Shown: positions 41,613-50,765 of the stretch, piece by piece
Layout of the letters: each line of letters opens with the position of its first letter
Numbering within the stretch: position 1 is the stretch's first letter
DNA from: Companilactobacillus jidongensis
Lineage (GTDB): Bacteria > Bacillota > Bacilli > Lactobacillales > Lactobacillaceae
DNA length: 64,000 bases
Assembly (NCBI RefSeq): GCF_003946575.1
Contig: NZ_RHOP01000008.1
Coordinates: 46,833-110,832, forward strand
Direction of reading: 5' to 3'
Made by a program: the position numbers and the translations under genes
The notes under the pieces: model-generated
What the model saw: the letters and a program-made list of their open reading frames with translations, nothing else
Told to the model about the DNA's origin: nothing
Database searches by the model: none

Positions 41613-43040
41613 ATGACAGATCGTATTGAACTATCAGCATGTACTTCAATTTTGGTTGGTAAGAAGGCTTCAATGGATGGCGCAACTTACATTTCCAGAA
41701 ACGAAGATCGTGTTGTTGCTATTCATCCAAAACGTTTCTTCGTTCAACCAGCTGTTTCGGGCCGCAAAGAAACATACGTCTCAGCCTATAACAAATTAAC
41801 TGTTCCACTGCCAGCAAGTGGTTACCGCTATACTTCAACACCTAATGCTGATCAGAGTGAAGGACCTAACGAAGAGGACGGCTTCAACGAATTAAATGTT
41901 GGGGAAAGTGCTACCGAGAGTGTTTACGCCAATGAGCGTGTCTTAGCATATGATCCATATATTGAAGATGGCTTGGCTGAAGATTCTTTAACAACTCTGG
42001 TATTGCCATTTATTAAATCAGCTCGTGATGGTGTACGTTATTTAGGTGAATTGGTCAAAAAATACGGTTCGGCTGAAGGTAACGGAATTCAATTCAACGA
42101 TCATAATGAAGTTTGGTATATGGAAATTGTCACAGGGCACCAATGGGTAGCTGTTCGTATTCCAGATGACTGTTATGCTGTTGCTGCTAACCAAATTGCG
42201 ATTGAAGATATTGATTTCAATGACTCCAAAAATTATATGTGGGCAGATGGAATCCAGGAATTTGTTGAAGCAAATGGATTGAATCCAGATGAAGGCCGTT
42301 GGGACTTCAGACATATTTTTGGTACAGATACTGAAAAAGACCACCATTACAACACACCACGTGTTTGGTTTGCGCAAAGATATTTGAATCCAAGTATTGA
42401 ACAAGACCCTGAGTCACCAGAGCTACCATTTATTCGCAAAGCTGAACGTAAAATCTCAGTTGAAGACATTCAATATATTTTGAAGTCACATTATAATGAA
42501 ACAAAATATGATCCATTAGGTAGCGGTAGTGAACATGATAAGAAGACTTACCGTGCCATCTCCTTATCACGTACTGCTAATTCACATATTCTACAAATGC
42601 GTGATTCAGATAATAATGGTGCTGCTGGCGTTCAATGGTTAGGTTTTGGTATTCCAACATTTTGTCCACATGTGCCATTCTTTACTAATGCTAATGATAC
42701 TGATGAATCATATCGGGAATTAACAGAAAAGATGAATCTAAAGAGTGCCTACTGGATGTATGAGGCCTTGGCCATGATTGTTGAATCACATTATGCTGAC
42801 TTCATTCAAGCTGACATTGATTATCAAAAAGAATTATCGGCATGGGCTCGTAGAAAGATTGAAACAGTCGACAAAAAAGCTGTTACAATGTCTGATTCAG
42901 AACTAACAGACTATCTAACAACACAAAATCATGAAATAGCGACACATTATAATGACGCTACAAAGACATTACTAGCCGAGTTAGTTACACAAGGCGCCGA
43001 ATTGTCTAAGTTGACATTTAAGATGGATCCAAATTTATAG
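41613..43040 (+). CDS. C69-family dipeptidase, copy 2
   Basis: A 475-residue paralogue, nucleophile Cys in ELSACTSILVGKKA, about two-thirds identical to the preceding gene by eye, including long identical runs around HIFGTDT and SIEQDPESPELPF. AGGGGG precedes the ATG. It has its own promoter region in the 100-bp gap, so the two need not be co-expressed. Confidence 0.92.
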   Translation: MTDRIELSACTSILVGKKASMDGATYISRNEDRVVAIHPKRFFVQPAVSGRKETYVSAYNKLTVPLPASGYRYTSTPNADQSEGPNEEDGFNELNVGESATESVYANERVLAYDPYIEDGLAEDSLTTLVLPFIKSARDGVRYLGELVKKYGSAEGNGIQFNDHNEVWYMEIVTGHQWVAVRIPDDCYAVAANQIAIEDIDFNDSKNYMWADGIQEFVEANGLNPDEGRWDFRHIFGTDTEKDHHYNTPRVWFAQRYLNPSIEQDPESPELPFIRKAERKISVEDIQYILKSHYNETKYDPLGSGSEHDKKTYRAISLSRTANSHILQMRDSDNNGAAGVQWLGFGIPTFCPHVPFFTNANDTDESYRELTEKMNLKSAYWMYEALAMIVESHYADFIQADIDYQKELSAWARRKIETVDKKAVTMSDSELTDYLTTQNHEIATHYNDATKTLLAELVTQGAELSKLTFKMDPNL

Positions 43041-43083
43041 AGAGCACAGAAATTTGGCTTTCGTAGCTCGTTTAAGCTGAATC

Positions 43084-43119
43084 AAAAAGCCACCTGATCT
43101 ATTGATCGGGTGGCTTTTA
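43084..43119. terminator. Bidirectional terminator
   Basis: AAAAGCCACCTGATC / GATCGGGTGGCTTTT stem between the dipeptidase and the convergent GGDEF gene. Confidence 0.92.
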
Positions 43120-44331
43120 TTATGCCTCAAAAGCAATTTTTAAATTGTCATAAGTGTAAGTGTCACCTTCAACGGTGACACGATTACGCCCATTATTTTT
43201 TGATTGATAAAGGTACTTATCAACTCGTTCAAAAATCTCTTTAGTAGTTTTATCAGTCTTCTTTAAGGAAGTAATTCCAAAGCATAACGTAACGTTTAGT
43301 TTTGCGCCATTGATGAATAGAGGGATGTCTTTTAAAGTTTTGCGAATATCATACACGACTTCGGCGGCTTGTTGAGCAGTGGCACCGTTGAAGATAATGA
43401 TAAACTCCTCACCACCATACCGGAATAGTTGACCTGCGCCCTTTTCATTACAAGTAGTCATTAATTCTCTTTCAGCCAAATGAGCTACGTGACGAAGTAC
43501 TTCATCACCAATTTCGTGTCCATAAGTATCGTTGAATTTTTTGAAGTGGTCAATATCAAACATCGCTACAGCTAGCGTCGCATCTGTATTGGATTGTTCT
43601 TCAAATATTTCTTTAGAAGTAGTATTCAATGATGAACGATTTCTTACACCAGTAAGTGCATCGTAGTTCGCCTTGATCTCTAGATCTTTGAAGTCAGCGA
43701 ACGACAGACGAAGTCTCTTCTCGGTTATTCGAATTATTACCATGAATATTTCGAAGAAAACCATTGAAATAATGATTTTGTAAGGATTAAATTGGTAATC
43801 TATCCAAAGAATTGACCACCAGCATAAAGCATAAATTGTCTGTGCAACCGTATATTTGTAGTTGGATATCAGCATTTCATCTTTATGACTGTAAGCATAA
43901 TCAACAGTTATCAGAAGTACGACGAAAATTGCAAAAAAATACGTCAGATATGGTCCGCTAAAACGAGGTACGTTGAAGGCGGGATTGTATAAAAAAGGAA
44001 AGGCTAAGGTCAATAATTCGACTAAACGATTATTTAGTATCAGTATTCCGAAGAAAGACACTGCAATTTGTGCATTGGCATATAACCAAGCGTCAGTCAT
44101 GAAGTGACCGCCATTGATCGTAGTGAAAACTTGCCGCAGTACCAAAATACTGATAACTAAAAGGGCACTTTCGATTATATGTTCACCTAAACGAATGAAA
44201 AATGGCGAAGCCTTACTAACTTTTTTCTCTAGTGTATATGCAACCAAAGTAATTACCGTTATTAAACCGACCGTTATTAGAATAACCACAAGGTCGGTTG
44301 AGGTTAAATAATTTTTAACGAAATTTGCCAT
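43120..44331 (-). CDS. Membrane diguanylate cyclase (GGDEF)
   Basis: A 403-residue protein: about six membrane helices (5-200), then a GGDEF domain (about 225-395) with FDIDHFKKFNDTYGHEIGD and the active-site RYGGEEF, so it should make c-di-GMP. The inhibitory RxxD I-site five residues upstream is replaced by KGAG. Start at ATG 44331 is by fit to the first helix; the ribosome site is weak and the frame is open to 44418. No EAL or PilZ protein is nearby. Confidence 0.85.
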   Translation of the reverse strand: MANFVKNYLTSTDLVVILITVGLITVITLVAYTLEKKVSKASPFFIRLGEHIIESALLVISILVLRQVFTTINGGHFMTDAWLYANAQIAVSFFGILILNNRLVELLTLAFPFLYNPAFNVPRFSGPYLTYFFAIFVVLLITVDYAYSHKDEMLISNYKYTVAQTIYALCWWSILWIDYQFNPYKIIISMVFFEIFMVIIRITEKRLRLSFADFKDLEIKANYDALTGVRNRSSLNTTSKEIFEEQSNTDATLAVAMFDIDHFKKFNDTYGHEIGDEVLRHVAHLAERELMTTCNEKGAGQLFRYGGEEFIIIFNGATAQQAAEVVYDIRKTLKDIPLFINGAKLNVTLCFGITSLKKTDKTTKEIFERVDKYLYQSKNNGRNRVTVEGDTYTYDNLKIAFEA

Positions 44332-44521
44332 ACTTTTACTTACTTTCTCAGTTATTAATATATTTATTTTAGCATTAATAAGTGACATTGTGAGTGTTGA
44401 AAACATATGATATGACATTTATTTTTTTGTTAGATATTTGATAAATAAAAAAGCAAAGCAAAGTTCATAAAAGTCAAGCATACCAACGCTTATAAGACAA
44501 TACTTTTTTTAAAATATAGGG

Positions 44522-44606
44522 AATTCACTAATTTATTGTGAATTGGTGCACTAATTATATTTATTTGAAAATATTTGTGATAGCATGTTTTTTGTAAACG
44601 TTTCAA
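44522..44606 (+). promoter_or_regulatory. Promoter region of the MFS gene: inverted repeat and cre-like site
   Basis: AATTCAC/GTGAATT arms lie at 44522-44528 and 44538-44544. TGTAAACGTTTCAA (44593-44606) matches the cre consensus at 12 of 14 positions. The rest of the ~300-bp gap before 44629 is AT-rich without other signals. Confidence 0.4.
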
Positions 44607-44628
44607 AAAAATAAGTGTAGGTGATGTT

Positions 44629-45810
44629 ATGGAGGAAAAAACAAGCAATTTTTCCGGAAAAGACTTTAAGGTAATAGTTGCCCTAATGGCTGGTTACTCC
44701 ATGGTTTATATGGACAAGAACATGGTATCCACGGCAATTATTCCTATTGCAAAACAATTTGATTTTTCGACTTCTCAGACAGGTTTGATCATGAGTGCCT
44801 TTTTCTTAGCATATTCATGTTTACAAATACCTGGAGGTTGGTTGGCTGATAAAATTGGCGCAAAAAAAGTTTTGCTGATTTCTTTAGCAATTATTTCATT
44901 CTTCTCGTATATGTTTGGTTTTGTCAGCAGCTTAATGTTATTCGTGATGATTCGATTCGGTGCGGGATTAGGACATGGCGGCTATCCGTCATCTTGTTCT
45001 AAGGCAGTTGCGGAAAATTTTGACAAGAAAAAGCGTGTCATGGTTCAATCTGGTATTTTAACGACATCAGGAATTGGTGGAATCCTAGCCTTTACACTGG
45101 GAGCCAATATTATCTCGATGAATTGGCGCTACGGTTACTTTATGTTGGGAACACTATTCTTGGTAGCTTTCTTCTGTATTTTGTTCTTATTACCTAAGGA
45201 TACCAAGTTAATAAAGCAGGATACTAAGAAGATATCATTTGCTGAAGTTATTAAGAATGTTAATGTTTTGAAATTGTTTGTAATTATGTTGCTATTGAAT
45301 ATTACATATTACGGATCAATGTCTTGGCTACCAAGTTATTTGACCAGAACCTATTCTCTATCTTTAGGAGCCGCTGGAGCAATTCTAGCCGTTAATTCAG
45401 TTTCACAAGTTATTGGTAGCTTTTTGACGGGAGTAATCTTGTCAAAATGGTTTGTCGGTAAACAAAAGGTATTCATTATTATTTGTTCCATTGTTTCGGC
45501 CGCTTCAATCTATACTTTGGTTCATGTAAATAGTGTAACTATTTCATTGGTTTTGGTTGCCTTGATTGGAATGTTTACCATCTCAGCGTTTACGGCAACT
45601 TTTACATGGCCACAATATATTTTTCCAAAGGAAATTATTGGTTCTTCAGTAGGAGTTATCAACACTGGTGGAACTTTAGGTGGATTCCTAGCTCCAATGA
45701 TAATTGGTGCTCTGGTTGAAGCCGCTAGCGGTAGTTTTTCGATTGGATTCATTTTTCTAGCAGTATCCATTTTGATAGGTGGATTTGGAACCTTATTAGT
45801 TAAGGATTAA
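44629..45810 (+). CDS. MFS transporter (ACS-like)
   Basis: A 393-residue, 12-helix major facilitator. The loop 2-3 motif reads GGWLADKIGAKKV; FGAGLGHGGYPSSCSKAVAE is typical of anion:cation symporters. It precedes an M20 amidohydrolase by 15 bp, so it probably imports the N-acyl or amidated compound that enzyme cleaves. Confidence 0.87.
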   Translation: MEEKTSNFSGKDFKVIVALMAGYSMVYMDKNMVSTAIIPIAKQFDFSTSQTGLIMSAFFLAYSCLQIPGGWLADKIGAKKVLLISLAIISFFSYMFGFVSSLMLFVMIRFGAGLGHGGYPSSCSKAVAENFDKKKRVMVQSGILTTSGIGGILAFTLGANIISMNWRYGYFMLGTLFLVAFFCILFLLPKDTKLIKQDTKKISFAEVIKNVNVLKLFVIMLLLNITYYGSMSWLPSYLTRTYSLSLGAAGAILAVNSVSQVIGSFLTGVILSKWFVGKQKVFIIICSIVSAASIYTLVHVNSVTISLVLVALIGMFTISAFTATFTWPQYIFPKEIIGSSVGVINTGGTLGGFLAPMIIGALVEAASGSFSIGFIFLAVSILIGGFGTLLVKD

Positions 45811-45825
45811 AAAGGAGAGATATCT

Positions 45826-47037
45826 ATGACAGAATATACATTAGAAGACCAAGTGGTAAAGGATAAACTTTATAAATTAATCGATGAAAAACACGATAAG
45901 ATGATCGAAATCAGACACTATTTACACCAACATCCAGAAGTGTCTTTTGAAGAAAAAGAAACAGGTAAGTACATTGCTGATTTTTACAAAGATATGGACG
46001 TTAAAGTGGAGGACAACTTTGGCGATGGCTATGGTGTAGTTGTTACGATCGATACAGGCAATCCTGGCAAAACAATTGCTCTACGTGCTGACTTTGATGC
46101 TTTACCAGTTCAAGAAGAGACTGGTTTGCCTTATGCTTCAGTTAATCCAGGTGCAATGCATGCTTGTGGACATGATGGACACACGGCTTACATGTTGATT
46201 TTAGCTGAATCATTATATGAGATGCGTTCAGATCTAACTGGAAAAATCAAGATTGTTCACCAACCAGCAGAGGAGACTCCTCCTGGTGGTGCGCAAGGTA
46301 TGATCGAAGCAGGTGTACTTGATGGTGTCGATGCCATTCTTGGTGTTCACATGTGGGCTCCAATTCCTTATGGAACGGTTGAATGTACAACTGGACCAGT
46401 AATGGCAGGTCGTTCGAGCTTCAAGATGACGATCCACGGTAAGGGTGGTCACGGTTCAGCTCCACATTTGGCTAATGATGCCAATGTCGCAGCTTCATTC
46501 TTTGTTACAGCTGCTCAAACAATTGTTTCACGTCGTGTTAATCCTTTTGACATGGCTACTTTAACAATCGGTAACTTCGATGGTCGCGGTTCATTCAACG
46601 TTATTAAGGATTCTGTTTTCCTTGAAGGTGACGTTAGATTCATGAAGGATGAAACTTGTGCAGTAGTTGAGAAGAATTTTAAGAATCTTGTTAAGGGTAT
46701 GGAGATCATGTTCGATGTTAAGATTGATCTCTTCTATAATAATGATTATCCTGTTTTGAATAACGATAAAGAATTAACTGAAAAAATTCAAAAGAGTTTG
46801 GAAAACGGTGGTATCAAAGAAATCAAACACCTAGACTTCGAAGGTCGAGAATCAGCTTCTGAAGACTTTGCTTACTTCACACAGAATATTCCAGGAACAT
46901 ATATGTTTGTTGGAGAGATGCCAGATGATGGGGTCTTCTATCCACACCACAGTCCTAAATTCATTGCCAACGAAAAAGCCTTAGGATTAACTGCTAAAGC
47001 TGTTGGTGCTGCAACATTAGATTTATTAAACAATTAA
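45826..47037 (+). CDS. M20D-family amidohydrolase (N-acyl-amino-acid/IAA-conjugate type)
   Basis: A 403-residue metalloaminoacylase. Metal ligands are in MHACGHDGHTAYML, the catalytic Glu pair in PAEETPPGG and the last His in YPHHSPKF. The dimerisation domain GKGGHGSAPHLANDAN is intact. AAAGGAGAG precedes the ATG. It hydrolyses N-acylated amino acids or similar amides delivered by the linked MFS protein. Confidence 0.9.
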   Translation: MTEYTLEDQVVKDKLYKLIDEKHDKMIEIRHYLHQHPEVSFEEKETGKYIADFYKDMDVKVEDNFGDGYGVVVTIDTGNPGKTIALRADFDALPVQEETGLPYASVNPGAMHACGHDGHTAYMLILAESLYEMRSDLTGKIKIVHQPAEETPPGGAQGMIEAGVLDGVDAILGVHMWAPIPYGTVECTTGPVMAGRSSFKMTIHGKGGHGSAPHLANDANVAASFFVTAAQTIVSRRVNPFDMATLTIGNFDGRGSFNVIKDSVFLEGDVRFMKDETCAVVEKNFKNLVKGMEIMFDVKIDLFYNNDYPVLNNDKELTEKIQKSLENGGIKEIKHLDFEGRESASEDFAYFTQNIPGTYMFVGEMPDDGVFYPHHSPKFIANEKALGLTAKAVGAATLDLLNN

Positions 47038-47174
47038 ATTAATTGAAGCAGCTCTCGCCATTTGGTGAGGGCTGTTGTTCTGAAATACAATCTAAATTAT
47101 TTTTGATAATTAAATGATTTGTTTACAGAAGTCGTGTAGTATTCAAATTAGATAATTAATAAGGGGTACACATT

Positions 47175-47846
47175 ATGGGAGACTTACGTTTTAACAGTGT
47201 TTTTGACATAATTGGACCAGTCATGGTTGGTCCTAGCAGTTCACATACAGCTGGAGCCGCTAGAATTGGAAAGGTCGTTCATGATATTTTTGGCGAAAAG
47301 CCAGAAAAAATTACAGTTGATTTGTATGAGTCATTCGCAAAAACTTATCGTGGACACGGAACCGATGTTGCGATAGTCGCCGGCTTATTAGGGATGACGC
47401 CTGATGATCCACGTTTAGCTGACTCTTTAAAGATTGCTTATGAAGATGGCATCAAAGTAGCCTTCGTTCCTAAGAGTGACAAAGTTGATCATCCAAATAC
47501 AACTAAGATCACAATGATCAAAGGTGATCACAAATTGACTGTTACTGGTATTTCAATTGGTGGCGGAAATATTCAGATTTCTGAAATCAATGGTTTCAAA
47601 ATTTCACTAAGTATGGGAACACCTACGTATATCACGGTTCATCAAGATGTTGCCGGGATGATCACCAAAGTAACTCAAGCGTTCACCAAGCGAAATATCA
47701 ATATCGGTACTATGACGGTTACTCGCGAATCAAAGGGTGAGAAGGCCATTATGATTATCGAAGTTGATGATAAACAAGATCAAAAAGAAATTTTAGAAGA
47801 ATTACGTTCATTGAAATACATGGACAATGTTACTTTCTTTGAATAG
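47175..47846 (+). CDS. sdaAB: L-serine dehydratase, beta subunit
   Basis: A 223-residue subunit with the conserved GPVMVGPSSSHTAGAARIGK start and a C-terminal ACT domain (VHQDVAGMITKVTQAFTKRNINIGTM). With SdaAA it converts L-serine to pyruvate and ammonia. 9 bp before sdaAA. Confidence 0.95.
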   Translation: MGDLRFNSVFDIIGPVMVGPSSSHTAGAARIGKVVHDIFGEKPEKITVDLYESFAKTYRGHGTDVAIVAGLLGMTPDDPRLADSLKIAYEDGIKVAFVPKSDKVDHPNTTKITMIKGDHKLTVTGISIGGGNIQISEINGFKISLSMGTPTYITVHQDVAGMITKVTQAFTKRNINIGTMTVTRESKGEKAIMIIEVDDKQDQKEILEELRSLKYMDNVTFFE

Positions 47847-47855
47847 GAGAAGCTT

Positions 47856-48731
47856 ATGTTCTATACAGTTAGTGATTTAATCAAACAGAGTCAGGATTAT
47901 TCATCAGTTGCGGAATTAATGATCGTAACTGAGATGGAAAATACTAGTCGGACACGTGAACAGATTTTTGCCCTAATGGAACGTAACCTTGAGGCAATGG
48001 AAGGGTCTGTTAAAGAAGGTATTGCTGGAGTTAAGTCAGTTACGGGCTTGACTGGCGGGGATGCTAAAAAAATGGATGAATATATTGCAAAAGGTGATTT
48101 TTTGAGTGGACAGCCCATTCTTGAAGCTGCTAGAAATGCTGTGGCAGTTAATGAAGTTAATGCAAAGATGGGCTTGATCTGTGCCACACCAACCGCTGGT
48201 AGTGCTGGCGTCTTGGCCGGAGTTTTAATGGCAGTTAGAGACAGATTAGATATGTCACATGAGGACCAAGTTAACTTCTTGTTTACAGCTGGTGCCTTTG
48301 GATTGGCAATTGCCAATAATTCATCAATTGCTGGTGCTGAAGGTGGTTGTCAGGCTGAAGTGGGTTCTGCTAGTGCGATGGCAGCTGCATCTCTAGTTAT
48401 TGCTAAAGGTGGTACAACGGAGCAAGCTGGATATGCGATTGCCATGACATTACAGAATCTGATGGGATTGATTTGTGATCCTGTTGCTGGACTAGTAGAA
48501 ATTCCGTGTGTCAAACGTAATGCTTTGGGATCTTCACAGGCAATGATTTCAGCCGATATGGCATTGGCTGGAGTTAAGAATGTTATTCCCGTAGATGAGG
48601 TTGTTGAGACAATGCACCGTGTTGGTCAACAATTGCCATCAATGTTTAAGGAAACAGCTGAAGGTGGACTTGCTGTATCACCAACAGCTTTGAGATTGAA
48701 AAAAGAAATTTTCGGTGACGATAAAAAATAA
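47856..48731 (+). CDS. sdaAA: L-serine dehydratase, alpha subunit (Fe-S)
   Basis: A 291-residue catalytic subunit. The cysteines that hold the [4Fe-4S] cluster are visible in AEGGCQAEVGSASA, LICDPVAG and EIPCVKRN. AGGAGAAG precedes the ATG. Terminator follows. Confidence 0.95.
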   Translation: MFYTVSDLIKQSQDYSSVAELMIVTEMENTSRTREQIFALMERNLEAMEGSVKEGIAGVKSVTGLTGGDAKKMDEYIAKGDFLSGQPILEAARNAVAVNEVNAKMGLICATPTAGSAGVLAGVLMAVRDRLDMSHEDQVNFLFTAGAFGLAIANNSSIAGAEGGCQAEVGSASAMAAASLVIAKGGTTEQAGYAIAMTLQNLMGLICDPVAGLVEIPCVKRNALGSSQAMISADMALAGVKNVIPVDEVVETMHRVGQQLPSMFKETAEGGLAVSPTALRLKKEIFGDDKK

Positions 48732-48741
48732 TGAAAGATTT

Positions 48742-48769
48742 GAAGCTGCCTCGGTAGCTTCTTTTTTTG
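48742..48769 (+). terminator. Terminator after sdaAA
   Basis: GAAGCTGCC / GGTAGCTTC followed by TTTTTTT. Confidence 0.88.
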
Positions 48770-48888
48770 TGTTTACAGTGATTAATAAGCATAAAATTAT
48801 TTTAATTATTAGAATAAGATTAATTATTAAGCCTTTTACAACAGTTGTGACAAGAAAGCGTCTATAATAGATATTGGAGAGGTCCCGT

Positions 48889-49446
48889 GTGGAATCTTTA
48901 AAATCAATGAAGGGTAGCGAATGTATGCAGGTATATAAGAATTCATCAGAATTAATAGACCAAATTAGAAAGAGTTATCACCAATTCATTGATCAATATG
49001 AAGGTATTACGGATAATGTCGCAGATGAGAGAATCGAACAAGTAGAAAAGACACCGCGTGAGATGCTTTCATATCAAGTTGGTTGGATTCACATGATTTT
49101 ATCGTGGGAAAAGGCCGAAGAGGGCGGCCAAGACATCACAACACCAACTCCAGGCTATAAATGGGATCAGATTAGACAACTGTACGATGATTTTAATGTC
49201 AAATATGGTGCCCAAGGCTTGGACAATGAAAAAGAAGAATTGAAACGAGTAGTTGAGGAATTAATTGATTGGATCAATCAAATGTCTCAAGATGAACTAT
49301 TCAAACCCGGAGAAAGAAAATGGGCAACAACTAAGGCAATGTGGCCCGTATCAAAATGGATCAGAATTAATGCTATTTCACCTTTTACTAACTATAGCCG
49401 TCAGGTTAAGAAGTGGAAAAACTTTAACCTGAGACAGAGAGTATAG
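48889..49446 (+). CDS. ClbS/DfsB-family four-helix protein (DUF1706)
   Basis: A 185-residue protein; GTG 48889 follows GGAGAGG by 6 nt, with ATG 48925 (MQVYKNSSELI) as alternative. The helical bundle carries the family stretch PREMLSYQVGWIHMILSWE and TPGYKWDQI. ClbS itself hydrolyses colibactin, but most members have no known substrate. TATAAT near 48864 is a plausible -10. Confidence 0.8.
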   Translation: MESLKSMKGSECMQVYKNSSELIDQIRKSYHQFIDQYEGITDNVADERIEQVEKTPREMLSYQVGWIHMILSWEKAEEGGQDITTPTPGYKWDQIRQLYDDFNVKYGAQGLDNEKEELKRVVEELIDWINQMSQDELFKPGERKWATTKAMWPVSKWIRINAISPFTNYSRQVKKWKNFNLRQRV

Positions 49447-49509
49447 TAAAGATTCAAATATCAAATAACTAATTAGGACATTCTGATCTGTACGTGATAT
49501 ACTCTAACC

Positions 49510-49582
49510 GTAGAGAATATGAATGTTTTAAATGAAACCACACAAATACCCCTGACGGTCACACCCGTCAGGGGTATTTTTT
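49510..49582 (+). ncRNA. Antisense antitoxin RNA (RNA II-like) of a par/Fst type I system
   Basis: A promoter AGGACA (49475-49480), 17-bp spacer, TATACT (49498-49503) points into a ~73-nt transcript ending at the shared hairpin. The RNA carries AATGAAACC (49531-49539), repeated at 49693-49701 opposite the toxin ribosome site, and GAAACCACA (49534-49542), repeated at 49658-49666 inside the toxin gene. It can therefore pair with the toxin mRNA at two places besides the terminator, as RNA II does. Predicted from sequence only. Confidence 0.68.
49544..49582. terminator. Shared bidirectional terminator of toxin and antitoxin RNAs
   Basis: AAATACCCCTGACGG / CCGTCAGGGGTATTT, a 15-bp stem with 6-7 T after it on the plus strand. 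Confidence 0.93.
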
Positions 49583-49598
49583 CGTGAGCTAAAATTGC

Positions 49599-49691
49599 CT
49601 AATGTTTCTTGTGGTGTTTACTCTTTAACCATTCAGTAAACCAAATTGAAACTAGTGAAACCACAAGTGGGGCGAGGATATGAATGAACAT
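49599..49691 (-). CDS. Fst/Ldr-type small membrane toxin, 30 residues
   Basis: The minus-strand frame encodes MFIHILAPLVVSLVSIWF then TEWLKSKHHKKH: a hydrophobic helix followed by a basic tail, with the family's A-P near the start and W-L at the helix end. GGAGG lies 8 nt before the ATG. The putative promoter is TTGATC (49758-49753), 16 bp, AATAAT (49736-49731). The 5' leader can fold (CCTC with GAGG) to hide the ribosome site, a feature of RNA I. Too short for standard gene finding. Confidence 0.82.
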   Translation of the reverse strand: MFIHILAPLVVSLVSIWFTEWLKSKHHKKH

Positions 49692-49769
49692 TAATGAAAC
49701 CTCCAATCCGTTGCGGAGAGGCAAGGCAACATTATTATTTTATCAATAAGTAGATCAATCTTTTATAGT

Positions 49770-49819
49770 AGCTTTGATATAACCAAATATAATTATTTTG
49801 GTTGTATCAAAGCTTTTTT
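49770..49819. terminator. Solitary strong hairpin
   Basis: AGCTTTGATA(T)AACCAAA pairs with TTTGGTTGTATCAAAGCT, then TTTTTT on the plus strand. No gene on either strand ends here; it may insulate the par locus or end an unseen small RNA. 49820-50010 is AT-rich with no other feature. Confidence 0.7.
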
Positions 49820-50030
49820 GTTATCATGTTTTCTAATAGAAAAGAGCTTCATTATTACAAAATTGTTAATAATTAGTTGATAACTATAATTTTATTTATA
49901 TCTTGTTAAGATTGATATGACAGGATTAACGTCTGAAAAAAGAAACAAAAATTCAAATTATCATTGAATGATTCACAAAATACTATTACAATTAATTTAA
50001 TTTATTTCTAATAATGTGGAGGACAAACTA

Positions 50031-50765
50031 ATGGATTATTCTTATTTTCAAATTAATGAACAGGCTTTGGAAGTTGTTTTTCCCGAGCAGATCAATGTTG
50101 AAGAGAACAAGTTAGTCCAGCAGGTATCCCAGAAGCTAATTGAAGAAGAAACGGCCGGGGTCACAGGCGTTATTCCCGCATATCACACTTTAACAGTTAA
50201 TTTTGATTACGATTTGACTAGTTTTAAATTATTAGAAGGTCAGATAGATTCGCTGATTGCATCGTCAAGTGGCGAAGATATGTCAGTCAAAAAAATTGTT
50301 GAATTACCAGTCTGTTACGATGAGGAATTTGGTCCGGATCTCGAAGATGTCGCAGAATTTGCTTCTGTTAGCGTTGAGAAATTAATCAAATTGCACACCG
50401 GGACAGACTATTTTATTTTTATGATGGGTTTTTTACCCGGATTTGCATATATGGGATCAGTTCCCGAACAAATTGCGATGCCAAGATTGAAGGTTCCACG
50501 CAAGTCGATTGCTCCTGGTAGTGTTGGCATCGCCGGAGCTCAAACAGGTATGTATCCAGTCGAATCTCCGGGTGGATGGCGTTTGATCGGTCGAACGCCT
50601 ATTCAATTGTATGATCGAAATAATCCCGTTTTGAAATATAGATCTGGTGATTATGTTCGTTTCAAAGCTATCTCTAAGGCAGAGTATTACGAGATTCAAA
50701 AACGAGATCGGGCAGGAGACTATACGCTGAAGACCATAACGGAAGGTGGCAATACCAATGACTAA
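50031..50765 (+). CDS. pxpB: 5-oxoprolinase subunit PxpB (KipI family)
   Basis: A 244-residue KipI/PxpB protein with the signature FMMGFLPGFAYMGSVPE and SIAPGSVGIAGAQTGMYPVESPGGWRLIGRTP. ATG 50031 follows GTGGAGG. With PxpA and PxpC it performs ATP-dependent opening of 5-oxoproline to glutamate. It overlaps pxpC by 8 bp. First gene of a six-gene operon. Confidence 0.92.
   Translation: MDYSYFQINEQALEVVFPEQINVEENKLVQQVSQKLIEEETAGVTGVIPAYHTLTVNFDYDLTSFKLLEGQIDSLIASSSGEDMSVKKIVELPVCYDEEFGPDLEDVAEFASVSVEKLIKLHTGTDYFIFMMGFLPGFAYMGSVPEQIAMPRLKVPRKSIAPGSVGIAGAQTGMYPVESPGGWRLIGRTPIQLYDRNNPVLKYRSGDYVRFKAISKAEYYEIQKRDRAGDYTLKTITEGGNTND

Noticed and set aside
47041..47075. Hairpin after the M20 gene as an intrinsic terminator
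   Set aside because: GCAGCTCTCGCC/GGTGAGGGCTGT pairs well, but no T-run follows, so I did not list it.
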